This document shows positions 51,566 to 60,508 of a DNA stretch of 64,000 bases, in pieces (the stretch's first letter is position 1; each line of letters opens with the position of its first letter). Below the pieces are notes generated by a model. The model did no database searches. It saw only the letters and a program-made list of their open reading frames with translations, and was not told where the DNA came from. The stretch is from Microbacterium horticulturae (lineage in GTDB: Bacteria; Actinomycetota; Actinomycetes; Actinomycetales; Microbacteriaceae): the NCBI RefSeq assembly GCF_029094505.1, contig NZ_CP119108.1, positions 3,038,001 through 3,102,000 on the forward strand. Direction: 5' to 3'. A program made the translations under genes and the position numbers.

Positions 51566-52693
51566 ATGACGGTGAGACTCGATTCCGCCCTCATCGTCGG
51601 CGGCGGGCCGGCCGGTCTCGTCGCGGCCACCGCGCTGGCTCGGTCGGGCACCCGCGTACACGTCGTGGAGATCGAGCCGGAGCTGACCACGCGTGGCGTG
51701 GCGGTGAACATCCAGAACTCGCCGTTGCGCGCGCTGGCGACTCTCGGGGTGATCGACGAGGTCGTCGCCCACGGCCACACGACCGGCCGTGTCAACATGC
51801 TCACCGCGGACGGCACGCCGATCATGCCGCCGCTGGAACCTGAGTCTCTGGTGCCGGGCTACCCGGCCTCTGTCGAGCTGTACCGACAGACGCTGTCGCG
51901 CATCCTCGAGAGGACGGCGCTCGACGCCGGGGCGACCGTCCAGTACGGCACCACAGCGACGGCGCTGGAGGATGCCGGTGCAACGGTGCATGCGACGCTT
52001 TCCGACGGGACGCATGCCGACCATGACCTCGTCATCGGCGCCGACGGCATCCACTCCATGATCCGCGACCTCGTCTTCGGCGACGATGCACCACGTCCGC
52101 TCTACAGCGGCCAGTGCATCTGGCGTGCCGAAGCCGAGCGCGGCGATGTGCCCGAGCTCATGATGCTCCACGGCCCGCACGGCAAGCTCGGCATGCTGCC
52201 ACTGAGCGACACGCGGATGTACGTCTACCTGCTCAAGGCGTTCGAGACGGTGCCCACGCGGGACCAGATCGGAGACGTGGATGCCGGTCTGCGCGCCGCG
52301 CTGGCCGAATACACCGGGCCGGCGACCGGGGTCGCCGACCGCCTCCTCCCCTGCGCCGACTTCCGTGCGCTCACGAGCATGCTCCTCCCCCACCCGTGGT
52401 ATCGCGGGCGCGTGCTGCTGATCGGCGACGCCGCCCACGCCACCACTCCGCACCTGGCCTACGGCCTGGGGCTCGCCGTCGAGGACGGCGTCGTCCTGGC
52501 CGAGATCCTCTCCGCTGCCGACACGCTTGCGCAGGCCCTGGCCGCCTTCATGGCACGTCGGTTCGAGCGTTGCCGGCTCGTCGTCGAGAACTCCCGCCAG
52601 ATCTCCGAGTGGGAGCAGCACCCGCCGCCAGACCCGCGTCTGCAGGGCCGCCTCATGGGCGAGTCGATGATCACACTCACACAGCTGCCCTGA
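51566..52693 (+). CDS. FAD-dependent aromatic monooxygenase, class A
   Basis: The protein has 375 residues. It has LIVGGGPAGLVAATALARSG at the N-terminus, the DG segment VIGADGIHSMIRD and a normal GD segment LIGDAAHATTPHLAYGLGLAVED. It is a paralogue of the enzyme at 46813 but with an intact GD site. An ATG at 51566 abuts AAGGA; a GTG two codons later has better spacing and may be the true start. It would hydroxylate a phenolic ring in the same pathway. Confidence 0.86.
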   Translation: MTVRLDSALIVGGGPAGLVAATALARSGTRVHVVEIEPELTTRGVAVNIQNSPLRALATLGVIDEVVAHGHTTGRVNMLTADGTPIMPPLEPESLVPGYPASVELYRQTLSRILERTALDAGATVQYGTTATALEDAGATVHATLSDGTHADHDLVIGADGIHSMIRDLVFGDDAPRPLYSGQCIWRAEAERGDVPELMMLHGPHGKLGMLPLSDTRMYVYLLKAFETVPTRDQIGDVDAGLRAALAEYTGPATGVADRLLPCADFRALTSMLLPHPWYRGRVLLIGDAAHATTPHLAYGLGLAVEDGVVLAEILSAADTLAQALAAFMARRFERCRLVVENSRQISEWEQHPPPDPRLQGRLMGESMITLTQLP

Positions 52694-52742
52694 CCTCAGC
52701 GCCCGGACCGATCGCGGCCGTCGCGCCGTCGTCGGCCGGGCG

Positions 52743-53384
52743 TCACTCCGACGGCGTCAACAGCACCATGCGCGCGACCGCCGGCATCCGTTCGTCCGGT
52801 GGCGGGCCGAGGGCGCCTGCTTCGCGAAATTCACCGCCGAAGGCGATATCCCACGAGATCGCTTCGAACACCATGCCGAACACGCTCCGCACGGCGCTGT
52901 CGGGGTCGGCGTGCGGGTAGTCGACTGCGCGATCGAGCAGACGCGTCGTGAACGCATCGGCCATCCGGCGGATCGCTCGGGCCCCCGACGCGCGCATGAC
53001 GGGGTCAACGGCCGCACGCAGCACTATCGCGCGCACGATCTCAGCGCGTGTTCTGATGTGATCGGCCAGCAGGCGCACGGCTCGCTCGATGAGCGCCGGT
53101 GTGGCCAGCGCGTCCCACGCCGGGCCCGGTGAGTACATCGCGGTGACGGCCTCGACCATTTCGGTCATGACGTGGTCGTGGATGGCGCGCACGAGAGCGT
53201 CCTTGTTCTCGAAACGCGTGTACACGGCACCCGTGGAGCTCGACGCCCGCCGGCAGACCTCCGCGATCGTGAGCCCGTCGTAACCCCCGGCGGCGAAGAC
53301 GGCAGCACCCGCGTCGAGCACCCGCTCGAGAGTGCGTTGCGACCGTGCCTGACGAGGCGGCCGCACGCCCGAGGACTCCTGCAT
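52743..53384 (-). CDS. TetR-family transcriptional regulator
   Basis: From the ATG at 53384 the protein has 213 residues. The helix-turn-helix is at about 12-60 (GAAVFAAGGYDGLTIAEVCRRASSSTGAVYTRFENKDALV). It diverges from the second LigM-like gene across 135 bases, which hold a 25-base palindrome over a promoter (53441-53475). It probably represses that gene and itself. Confidence 0.87.
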   Translation of the reverse strand: MQESSGVRPPRQARSQRTLERVLDAGAAVFAAGGYDGLTIAEVCRRASSSTGAVYTRFENKDALVRAIHDHVMTEMVEAVTAMYSPGPAWDALATPALIERAVRLLADHIRTRAEIVRAIVLRAAVDPVMRASGARAIRRMADAFTTRLLDRAVDYPHADPDSAVRSVFGMVFEAISWDIAFGGEFREAGALGPPPDERMPAVARMVLLTPSE

Positions 53385-53440
53385 GGTCTCAGTTTCGCAG
53401 GGCGTCCGCCTGGTCACACCCGATACCTCACATCACCGGA

Positions 53441-53475
53441 ACAGGGTTCAGACTCTGGATTCTGTTTCATAGGCT
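53441..53475 (+). promoter_or_regulatory. Promoter and TetR-type operator of the second LigM-like gene
   Basis: -35 TTCAGA (53447-53452) and -10 TAGGCT (53470-53475) are 17 bases apart. A 25-base imperfect palindrome (53441-53465, arms ACAGGGTTCAGA and TCTGGATTCTGT, 9 of 12 pairs) covers the -35. It fits control by the divergent TetR. Confidence 0.55.
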
Positions 53476-53519
53476 CAGGCCACGGCATCCCCCGCCGTTC
53501 CACGTCGAAGGAGACAGTC

Positions 53520-54932
53520 ATGAGCCAGAGCCTTGAGTCGTTGCTGCAGGAGGCCGGCGGGCCGCTGAACCTGTTGCGTGCGCACAAGTTCGACCGGCCC
53601 GATGCGAAGCCGGAGTACCGGCCTCAGCAGATCGTTCCCGTGCTGCCGCAGGAGTTCTCACTGTGGGAACGGGAGACCCGCTCCTGGCGTGAGAGCGTGG
53701 CGTTGTTCGACCAGACGCATCACATGTCGGGACTGTTCTTGGAAGGGCCGGATGCCCGCCGCCTGCTGTCCGACCTCGCGATCAACGACTTCGCAAGCTC
53801 TCGGCCCGGCGTCGCACGCCAGATCGTCTGTGTCAACGACGACGGCGACCTCATCGGCGACAGCATCGTCTTTCACCTCGACGACGAACGCTTCTCCACC
53901 TACGGCTCCGGTTTCGTGCAGAACTGGCTGATGTACCACGCGCAAACGGGCGGTTACGACGTGCACGCCGAATTCGACGCGAAGGCGCCGGTGTATCCGA
54001 ACGGCTTCGCCAACACGCGACCCGACTGCCGCTACCAGATTCAGGGGCCTCTCGCCGGTGCCCTCATCGAAAAGCTCAACGGCGGTCCGCTCGGCGACGT
54101 GAAGTTCTTCCACATGACCGAGATCACAATCGGCGGACACCGTTGCCGAGCGCTGCGCCACGGCATGGCCGGGGCGGCCGGCCTGGAGGTCTGGGGGCCC
54201 TACGAGCACCGGGAGCAGATTCGGGATGCCATCATCGAGGCCGGCCGTGAGTTCGGGCTTCAGGTGGTCGGTGGTATGGCCTACCTCATCGGCGCCATTG
54301 AATCGGGGTGGTACCAGGCGGTTCTCCCCGCCATCTACACCGCACCGGCGCTCCGCGGCTACCGCGAGTGGCTGCCGGCAGGCGAGGGCGAGGGGATGAT
54401 CCGGTTGGCGGGAAGCCAGGAGTGCCCGCGCATCGAGGACTACCACCGCACACCGTTCGACCTCGACTATGGCAAGCTCATCCGCTTCGAACATGAGTTC
54501 ATCGGTCGCGATGCGCTGCGACGGCGACAGGAGGAGCCCGCGCTGCGCAAGGTCACGCTGCAGTGGAACCCGCAAGACGCGGCATCCCTCTTCTCCGAGA
54601 TGCTCACTCCGGACGGCCGCAATGTCCGCTTCCTCCACCTTCCGGCGATGTGCGACAAGCTCGACAAGCACTACGACACCCTCACCCTCGACGGACGCTC
54701 GGTCGGGAACTCCGCCTACACGGCGTACACCGCAAATGAGCGGTCGATCCTGTCGCTGGCGCTCGTCGACGACAGCGTGCAGATCGGCGACGAGGTAGTC
54801 ATCGGATGGGGCGAGGCCGGCGGCGGCTACGGAGCGAATGTGACGCCGGCCACCGACATCTTCGAGATCCGCGCGACGGTCAGCCCGGCGCCGTTCGCCC
54901 GCGTGGCCCGGGAGGAGTATCGCGCCGGGTGA
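53520..54932 (+). CDS. Second tetrahydrofolate-dependent O-demethylase (LigM/DesA-like)
   Basis: The protein has 470 residues and shares with 38496-39899 the segments [64 protein letters not shown] and YTAYTANERSILSLA. It differs in its N-terminus and in the region 290-330, so it may prefer another methoxyarene such as syringate, 3-O-methylgallate or guaiacyl compounds. It is not beside metF but has its own TetR and promoter. AAGGAG lies 6 bases before the ATG at 53520. Confidence 0.83.
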   Translation: MSQSLESLLQEAGGPLNLLRAHKFDRPDAKPEYRPQQIVPVLPQEFSLWERETRSWRESVALFDQTHHMSGLFLEGPDARRLLSDLAINDFASSRPGVARQIVCVNDDGDLIGDSIVFHLDDERFSTYGSGFVQNWLMYHAQTGGYDVHAEFDAKAPVYPNGFANTRPDCRYQIQGPLAGALIEKLNGGPLGDVKFFHMTEITIGGHRCRALRHGMAGAAGLEVWGPYEHREQIRDAIIEAGREFGLQVVGGMAYLIGAIESGWYQAVLPAIYTAPALRGYREWLPAGEGEGMIRLAGSQECPRIEDYHRTPFDLDYGKLIRFEHEFIGRDALRRRQEEPALRKVTLQWNPQDAASLFSEMLTPDGRNVRFLHLPAMCDKLDKHYDTLTLDGRSVGNSAYTAYTANERSILSLALVDDSVQIGDEVVIGWGEAGGGYGANVTPATDIFEIRATVSPAPFARVAREEYRAG

Positions 54933-54998
54933 TCGCCGTGGGGCGGCGCTCGCCGACGCGGCAGAGAACAGGCATGACCACCGGGAGGGGCTACCGCA

Positions 54999-55958
54999 TC
55001 AGAGCCCGGAAGAGCCGTCCTGTGCGTTGGGGTCCGGCTCGCCTGCCCCGGCACGCTCGCGCAGCTGCGCGATCATCCATTGCAGTCCGGGGTCGGCGTC
55101 CCTGATCGCGTGCCAGGAGAGGTAGTGCGCGATGGGGACCTCGCCGAAGGGCGGTTCGAGAACAGTGATGCGGTCGGTCCACGGTCCGTCCTGCGCGAGG
55201 CGTTCGGGCGCGATGGCGACCAGATCGGTGTCCGCGACAAGATGCAGAGCCGTCGCGGGGCTCTCGACCTCGACCCGCGGATGGATCTCATGCCCGCGGC
55301 GCAGCAGCGCCTGGCGAAGCCTGCCGTCGATGTCGGCTCCGCACTCGCCGAGCACGAACTCGGCCTCTATGAAGTCAGGCCACTCCATCGCGCCTCGGCG
55401 GGAGAGCGGGTGCTCACGCCCGACGACGCAGACGAACCGGTCCTGGAAGATCAAGGCCGAACGACACTCGGGCAAACCCACGGTCGATGCGAGCACGAGA
55501 TCGTGGTCGAGCCAGAGCCGCTGCGGCTCGGTCGGAACCGTCTGTCCATTGATCACGTCCACGCGGATCGCCGGGGCTCTCTGGACCACGGGAGACAGCA
55601 CCGTGTGGAGCAGATGTGCGCCGTACCCCGCTGTGAAGATCGTGAACGATCGCGCGCTCTGCGCAGGGTCGAACACACGCGGGGACGCCCCCAGCAGCCG
55701 TTCGATCGAGGCTGTCGCCTCCTGCACGTGCGGCAGCAGCGCGCGAGCCAACGGCGTGGGTTCGTAGTCGCGACCGAAGCGGACCAGCAATTCGTCGCCG
55801 TAGTGGGTCCTCAGTCGGGAAAGGATGCCGCTCATGGCCGGCTGGCCCACACCCATCCGCTCCGCCGCCCGGGTCACATTGAGCTCTTCGAGCAGCGCAC
55901 GCAGGGCGAAGAGCATGTTCACGTCCCGAGACGCGGGGAGCATCGTCGATGCGGACAT
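54999..55958 (-). CDS. LysR-family transcriptional regulator
   Basis: The protein has 319 residues. Its helix-turn-helix LRALLEELNVTRAAERMGVGQPAMSGILSRLR is very close to that of the LysR at 48045, so the two are paralogues. GAGAGG lies 6 bases before the ATG at 55958. It diverges from the peptide-type ABC operon across 219 bases with a candidate box at 56010-56022, and probably controls uptake genes of the same pathway. Confidence 0.88.
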   Translation of the reverse strand: MSASTMLPASRDVNMLFALRALLEELNVTRAAERMGVGQPAMSGILSRLRTHYGDELLVRFGRDYEPTPLARALLPHVQEATASIERLLGASPRVFDPAQSARSFTIFTAGYGAHLLHTVLSPVVQRAPAIRVDVINGQTVPTEPQRLWLDHDLVLASTVGLPECRSALIFQDRFVCVVGREHPLSRRGAMEWPDFIEAEFVLGECGADIDGRLRQALLRRGHEIHPRVEVESPATALHLVADTDLVAIAPERLAQDGPWTDRITVLEPPFGEVPIAHYLSWHAIRDADPGLQWMIAQLRERAGAGEPDPNAQDGSSGL

Positions 55959-56009
55959 GGATTCACCTCTCCGCCATGACTCTACCGTCGCGGCCCAGGC
56001 GCTTCCGAT

Positions 56010-56022
56010 GATAGAACCCATC
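56010..56022 (+). promoter_or_regulatory. Candidate LysR box before the ABC importer operon
   Basis: GATAGAACCCATC (GATAG-N5-ATC) lies within the wider palindrome TGATAGAACCCATCA, 52 bases before the divergent LysR gene. It matches the boxes at 48026-48038 and 48961-48973. Confidence 0.4.
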
Positions 56023-56177
56023 ACGAGATGACTCCCCGGGGCCGTTGCGACCGCGATTAGCCTCGGATCAATCGCCGCGCCTCCCGATGCGGCCTGGTGA
56101 TGCAAACCCGTCGTCGCTCGCGTCCGACACTGCTCGTTCGCGGCCGGGACACCGAACCATTGACGAAGGAGTCACCC

Positions 56178-57728
56178 ATGGTAAAGCTCTCCGCGTTGGC
56201 CCGAGGCGCAGCCCTGGCGGTTGCCACGGTGCTGTTCGCCGGCACCGTCACGGCTTGCTCGACCGAGGGCGCCACCTCGCCCGAGGCCACCGGCAGCCGG
56301 GGTGACGTTCTCACGATCGCGGTGCGCCAGCCGGAGAGCCTCAACCCGGCACTCGTCGACAAGATGAACGTGCTCCCCCGTCTGGCCTACCAGTCCCTCC
56401 TCGGCGTCGACGACGACGGCGGGTACGTCGGCGTCCTCGCCGAATCCTTCGCGTGGGAGGGCGACACCTTCACCTCGCTGAAGATCGATCTGAAGACCGG
56501 GCTCACGTTCTCGGACGGGGATGCGCTGAATGCCGACGCCGTCGTCAAATCGTTCACATACTTCCAGTCTGCAAAAGGGCCGACGAGCGCCCTCTACAGC
56601 GATGTGTCCGTCGAGAAGGTCGACGACATGAGCGTGCGCTTCATCTCGAAGACTCCGAACCCCGACCTCGAATTCCTTCTCACGGACGTCGACTACGGCG
56701 GCACTGTCATCAGCCCGACAGGGGTCGACCATCCGGACTCGCTCGAGACCGAATCCCATGGCATCGGCCCGTACGTCTACGGCGACGTGAAGACCGGAGT
56801 GACGTACACGCTGAAGGCGAACCCCGACTTCTACGACCAATCAGCCATCCACTTCAAAAGCATCGACTTCCCCGTCCTCGCGACCGAGGCCGCACAGACC
56901 CAAGCGATCATGGGCGCACAGGCCGACATGACGTTCTCGACCGTGTCCGCCTCCTGGGCGGACACGGTCGCGGCGAACCCCGATCTCTCGATCACCGTCG
57001 CGGGGCCGGCATGGAACGGGCTCGAGCTGCTCGACACCCAGGGCAAAGTCGTGCCCGCGCTCGCCGACCAGCGGGTGCGGCAGGCCATCATGTACGCCGT
57101 TGACCGCAAGGCCATCACCGCCGCCGTCTACGGTCCCGATGCGCAGGCGAGAGTGCAGGCGGCGAACAGCACCTGGCTCGGCTTCGACAAGGGCCTCGAG
57201 TCGACCTATCCCTACGATCCCGACCGCGCACGCCAATTGCTTGACGAAGCCGGCTACTCCGACATCGTCATCCCCGTCGCCATCACCGCCGGCGATGTGG
57301 GAGAGACCTTGCTGCAGGCCATGTCGGGCTACCTCGAGAAGGTCGGGATCACCCTGGACATCAAGACCGCAACGGATGTCGGAGCGGTGATCGGCCTCGT
57401 CTACTCGGGAACCGTCGCGGGCATGGCGCTCCCCAATGCGCAGCGCAGCGTCTACCAATTCCTCTCGGACTTCTTCCTTCCCGATTCGGGCCTGAACCCG
57501 ATGAAGCAGGAGCACCCCGAGCTTCAGGCCCTGCTCGACACCGCCCTGCACAGCAATTCACAGGCGGACTGGGCCGCGATCATCCGCTACCTGAACGACC
57601 AGGCCCTGACCATCCCGATCAGCAATGCGCCCGACATCTGGATCTCTCGGAGCACCGTCGATCTCTCCCGCGCCTACAACGCAAAGGCGGGGGTCTTCGA
57701 CCTGACAAAGGTGACGGCGGCGCGCTGA
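56178..57728 (+). CDS. Peptide/nickel-type ABC substrate-binding lipoprotein (SBP family 5)
   Basis: The protein has 516 residues. The lipoprotein signal MVKLSALARGAALAVATVLF ends at the lipobox VTAC. The family 5 fold follows with LTIAVRQPESLNPALVDK, FSDGDALNADAVVKSF, VRQAIMYAVDRKAI and YDPDRARQLLDEAGY. GAAGGAG precedes the ATG. It captures peptides or, in catabolic clusters, glycosides or acids; the LysR and pathway neighbours suggest an aromatic-linked substrate (inference). Confidence 0.88.
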   Translation: MVKLSALARGAALAVATVLFAGTVTACSTEGATSPEATGSRGDVLTIAVRQPESLNPALVDKMNVLPRLAYQSLLGVDDDGGYVGVLAESFAWEGDTFTSLKIDLKTGLTFSDGDALNADAVVKSFTYFQSAKGPTSALYSDVSVEKVDDMSVRFISKTPNPDLEFLLTDVDYGGTVISPTGVDHPDSLETESHGIGPYVYGDVKTGVTYTLKANPDFYDQSAIHFKSIDFPVLATEAAQTQAIMGAQADMTFSTVSASWADTVAANPDLSITVAGPAWNGLELLDTQGKVVPALADQRVRQAIMYAVDRKAITAAVYGPDAQARVQAANSTWLGFDKGLESTYPYDPDRARQLLDEAGYSDIVIPVAITAGDVGETLLQAMSGYLEKVGITLDIKTATDVGAVIGLVYSGTVAGMALPNAQRSVYQFLSDFFLPDSGLNPMKQEHPELQALLDTALHSNSQADWAAIIRYLNDQALTIPISNAPDIWISRSTVDLSRAYNAKAGVFDLTKVTAAR

Positions 57729-57770
57729 CGGCGCCCACCGTACTGAGCCCGCTTCCAGAAAGGATCGCCG

Positions 57771-58718
57771 ATGCCACGACTTCTCGGTCGCACCGCCCTG
57801 CAGATCGTCGCGCTGCTGTTCATCGTCACGGCGCTGGTGTTCGCGCTGCAATCGCTGGTCCCAGGCGATGCAGCGCGTGCGATCCTCGGGTCGTCCGGAG
57901 ATGAACAGCTCTATCTTCAGCTCCGCGAGAAGCTCGGCCTCGACACGCCGTTATGGCAGCAGTACCTCGGGTACTGGGGACAGGTCTTCCACGGCTCGCT
58001 CGGCACGACGCTGACCACAGGTGTGCCCGTGCTGCAGACGCTGATCGACCGTCTGCCGATCACGCTCTCGCTCGTCGTCCTGTCCGTCCTCGTGTCGGGC
58101 ACCCTGGGCGTACTGCTCGGCGTCGCAGCCGCACGCGGTCGGCGCTGGACACGCACGCTCGCCGATGTCGCCTCGTTGGCCGGCACGGCGTTCCCGAACT
58201 TCTGGCTCGCCATCCTGCTCATCCTGGGCTTCGCCGTCGCGATCCCGCTGTTCCCCGCAACCGGGTACGCCGACTTCACCGACTCGCCCGCCGACTGGGC
58301 GCGCTCGCTCGTGCTGCCGGTGATCGCCCTCTCGGTCGGAGGCGTGGGCCTGATCGCCAAGACCACAAGGGACGGGATGCTGCGCGCCCTGCACAGCGAT
58401 TTCGCTCGAACCCTGCGCGCCAACGGCGTCACGGAGCGTCGCGTCGTCTGGGCACACGCGTTGAAGAACAGCGCGCTGCTGGTCCTGCCCGCGCTCAGCG
58501 TCAGCTTCATCGCGTCCCTCGGCGGAGCCGTGCTCATCGAGAACGTGTTCGCGCTCAACGGACTGGGGAGCCTCGTCGTCAGTGCCGTCGCGGCGCACGA
58601 GATCTATCAGGTGCTGGGCGTCGCGATCCTGTTCACTGTGATCGTCGGCATCGTCAATCTGCTGGTGGACGTGATGCACGGGCTCTTCGATCCGCGACTC
58701 CGTGGAGGTGCCTCATGA
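57771..58718 (+). CDS. ABC transporter permease (DppB-type)
   Basis: The protein has 315 residues and six membrane segments. LVPGDAARAILG and LGLDTPLWQQYLGYWGQVFHGSLGTTLTTGVPV are DppB/OppB segments, with the coupling loop DFARTLRANGVTERRVVWAHALKNS. AAAGGATC precedes the ATG. Its stop overlaps the start of the fused permease-ATPase (ATGA). Confidence 0.9.
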   Translation: MPRLLGRTALQIVALLFIVTALVFALQSLVPGDAARAILGSSGDEQLYLQLREKLGLDTPLWQQYLGYWGQVFHGSLGTTLTTGVPVLQTLIDRLPITLSLVVLSVLVSGTLGVLLGVAAARGRRWTRTLADVASLAGTAFPNFWLAILLILGFAVAIPLFPATGYADFTDSPADWARSLVLPVIALSVGGVGLIAKTTRDGMLRALHSDFARTLRANGVTERRVVWAHALKNSALLVLPALSVSFIASLGGAVLIENVFALNGLGSLVVSAVAAHEIYQVLGVAILFTVIVGIVNLLVDVMHGLFDPRLRGGAS

Positions 58719-60508
58719 CACAGTCGTCGACGCTCACATTGCCGGTGGTGACCGAGCGGGCGAGTTCTCGCCTCTTCCTGTGGCGCCTGTACCGCCGGCC
58801 GATCGCGATCGCCAGCTCTGCGGTGCTTCTGGTCATCGTCGTGACGTGCGCCTGCGCGCCCTTCTTCCCGCTGGCTGATCCCTTGGCCCAGGATCTGTCG
58901 GCGGTTCTGCAGTTACCCAGTGCCGCCCATCTTCTCGGCACCGACGCCCTCGGCCGGGATGTGCTCAGCCGGCTTCTCTCCGGGGGCATGCTCACGCTCT
59001 CAGCAGTGCTGGTCGCTCTCATCGTTGCAGGCGTCATCGGCCCCCTCCTCGGCATCTTCGCCGGCTATTTCGGAGGAATCGTCGACCGGCTCATCTCCGG
59101 GGCGATCGCCACCATGCTCACGATTCCGGTCATCATCATTCTGCTGGCCGTGCTTGCCGTGTTCCCGACCAACATCGATGCGGCGATGATCACGCTCGGC
59201 GTGCTCGGCGCCGCCCCGATAGCGCTCGTCGTGCGGACCGCGACGCGCTCGATCAAGCAGGACTCCTTCATCGCCGCGGCTGAGCTGGCGGGGGTCAGTG
59301 ATCTGCGTATCATCCTCCGCCACGTCCTCCCCCGCCTCACCGGCGTGCTGATCGTCCAGCTGGCCCTCTTCGCGTGTGTCGCGCTCGTCATGCAGGGCGG
59401 CCTGGCATACCTGGGGCTGGGCATTCCGCAGCCCCAGCCCAGCTGGGGTGGAGGGATCGCCGAGGCGCAGAAGGTGATCTTCCGCTCACAGTGGCTGTTC
59501 GTGCCGTACGGCGGCATCCTCGCCGTCACGATCCTCTCCATCGCGCTGCTCGGCGATGCCGCACGCGACACGGCGGCCGAGCTCTCCACCATGGAGCAGC
59601 GCCTCCCACGCCGCCGCGCCACGCCGCGGCAGAAGGTCCCGCTCGTTGCGGCCACCGCCGCATCGACGTCGCACCCGCCCGTGCGCAACTCGCTGCTCAC
59701 CGTCCGCGACCTTTCGGTGGGCTTCGACGGCCGCCCGGAACCGGTCGTCTGCGATGTCAGTCTCGAGGTCTTACCCGGCGAGGTCGTCGGGGTGGTCGGG
59801 GAGTCCGGCAGCGGCAAGAGCACTCTGATGGTCGCCTTGCTGGGGCTCCTCCCCGGGTCGGCCCGCGTGATCGGCGGATCTGCCATGCTCGGCGACCGGG
59901 AGCTGCTCTCGCTCGACGACCGCAGGATGCGGAAGGTGCTGGGACGCGAGATCGGGCTGATCGCTCAGGATCCCATGGCTGCGCTGGACCCTGCCTTCAC
60001 GGTGGGCACGCTCATGGACGAGATCGTCCGCGGTCACGGGGTGCCGCGTCGAGCGGCGCGCGAGCGCACGCTGGATCTGCTCGCCGAGGTCGCACTCCCG
60101 GACCCGGAGCGCGTCTGCCGGCTCTACCCGCACGAGCTCTCTGGCGGGATGGCGCAGCGGGTGTGCATCGCGATGGCAGTGTCAGGTCGGCCACAGGTGC
60201 TCATCGCGGATGAGGCGACCACCGCCCTCGACGTCACCGTCCAGGCGCACATCCTCCACCTGCTCCGGCAGTTGGCCCAGACGAAGGGTATGGGGGTCCT
60301 GCTCGTGACGCACAACCTCGGCGTCGTCGCGGACATCTGCGACCGCGTCGAGGTGATGCGGGACGGCCGCGTCGTGGAGAGCGGCACCGTCGACCACGTC
60401 TTCTACGACAGTACGGTGCCTTATGTCGCCGAGCTGCTGGCTGCGACCCCTTCGCTCGTCCCGCTCGAATCGTCACCGACCGATCGCGAACCGCTGGAGG
60501 CCTCGTGA
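58715..60508 (+). CDS. Fused ABC permease (DppC-type) and ATPase (DppD-type)
   Basis: The protein has 597 residues. Residues 1-290 are a DppC permease (HLLGTDALGRDVLSRLLSGG and coupling loop ELAGVSDLRIILRHVLP). Residues about 325-597 are a DppD ATPase with Walker A GESGSGKST, signature LSGGMAQRVCIAMAV and Walker B VLIADEATTALDV. The linker (about 290-325) is rich in Arg, Pro and Ala. No stop or frameshift separates the two. Such fusions are known in some actinobacterial importers and fix a 1:1 ratio. Confidence 0.9.
   Translation: MTQSSTLTLPVVTERASSRLFLWRLYRRPIAIASSAVLLVIVVTCACAPFFPLADPLAQDLSAVLQLPSAAHLLGTDALGRDVLSRLLSGGMLTLSAVLVALIVAGVIGPLLGIFAGYFGGIVDRLISGAIATMLTIPVIIILLAVLAVFPTNIDAAMITLGVLGAAPIALVVRTATRSIKQDSFIAAAELAGVSDLRIILRHVLPRLTGVLIVQLALFACVALVMQGGLAYLGLGIPQPQPSWGGGIAEAQKVIFRSQWLFVPYGGILAVTILSIALLGDAARDTAAELSTMEQRLPRRRATPRQKVPLVAATAASTSHPPVRNSLLTVRDLSVGFDGRPEPVVCDVSLEVLPGEVVGVVGESGSGKSTLMVALLGLLPGSARVIGGSAMLGDRELLSLDDRRMRKVLGREIGLIAQDPMAALDPAFTVGTLMDEIVRGHGVPRRAARERTLDLLAEVALPDPERVCRLYPHELSGGMAQRVCIAMAVSGRPQVLIADEATTALDVTVQAHILHLLRQLAQTKGMGVLLVTHNLGVVADICDRVEVMRDGRVVESGTVDHVFYDSTVPYVAELLAATPSLVPLESSPTDREPLEAS

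Noticed and set aside
58715..60508. Permease-ATPase fusion as a possible frameshift artefact
   Set aside because: The reading frame is continuous with normal codon use across the linker and both domains are complete, so it is kept as a real fusion.
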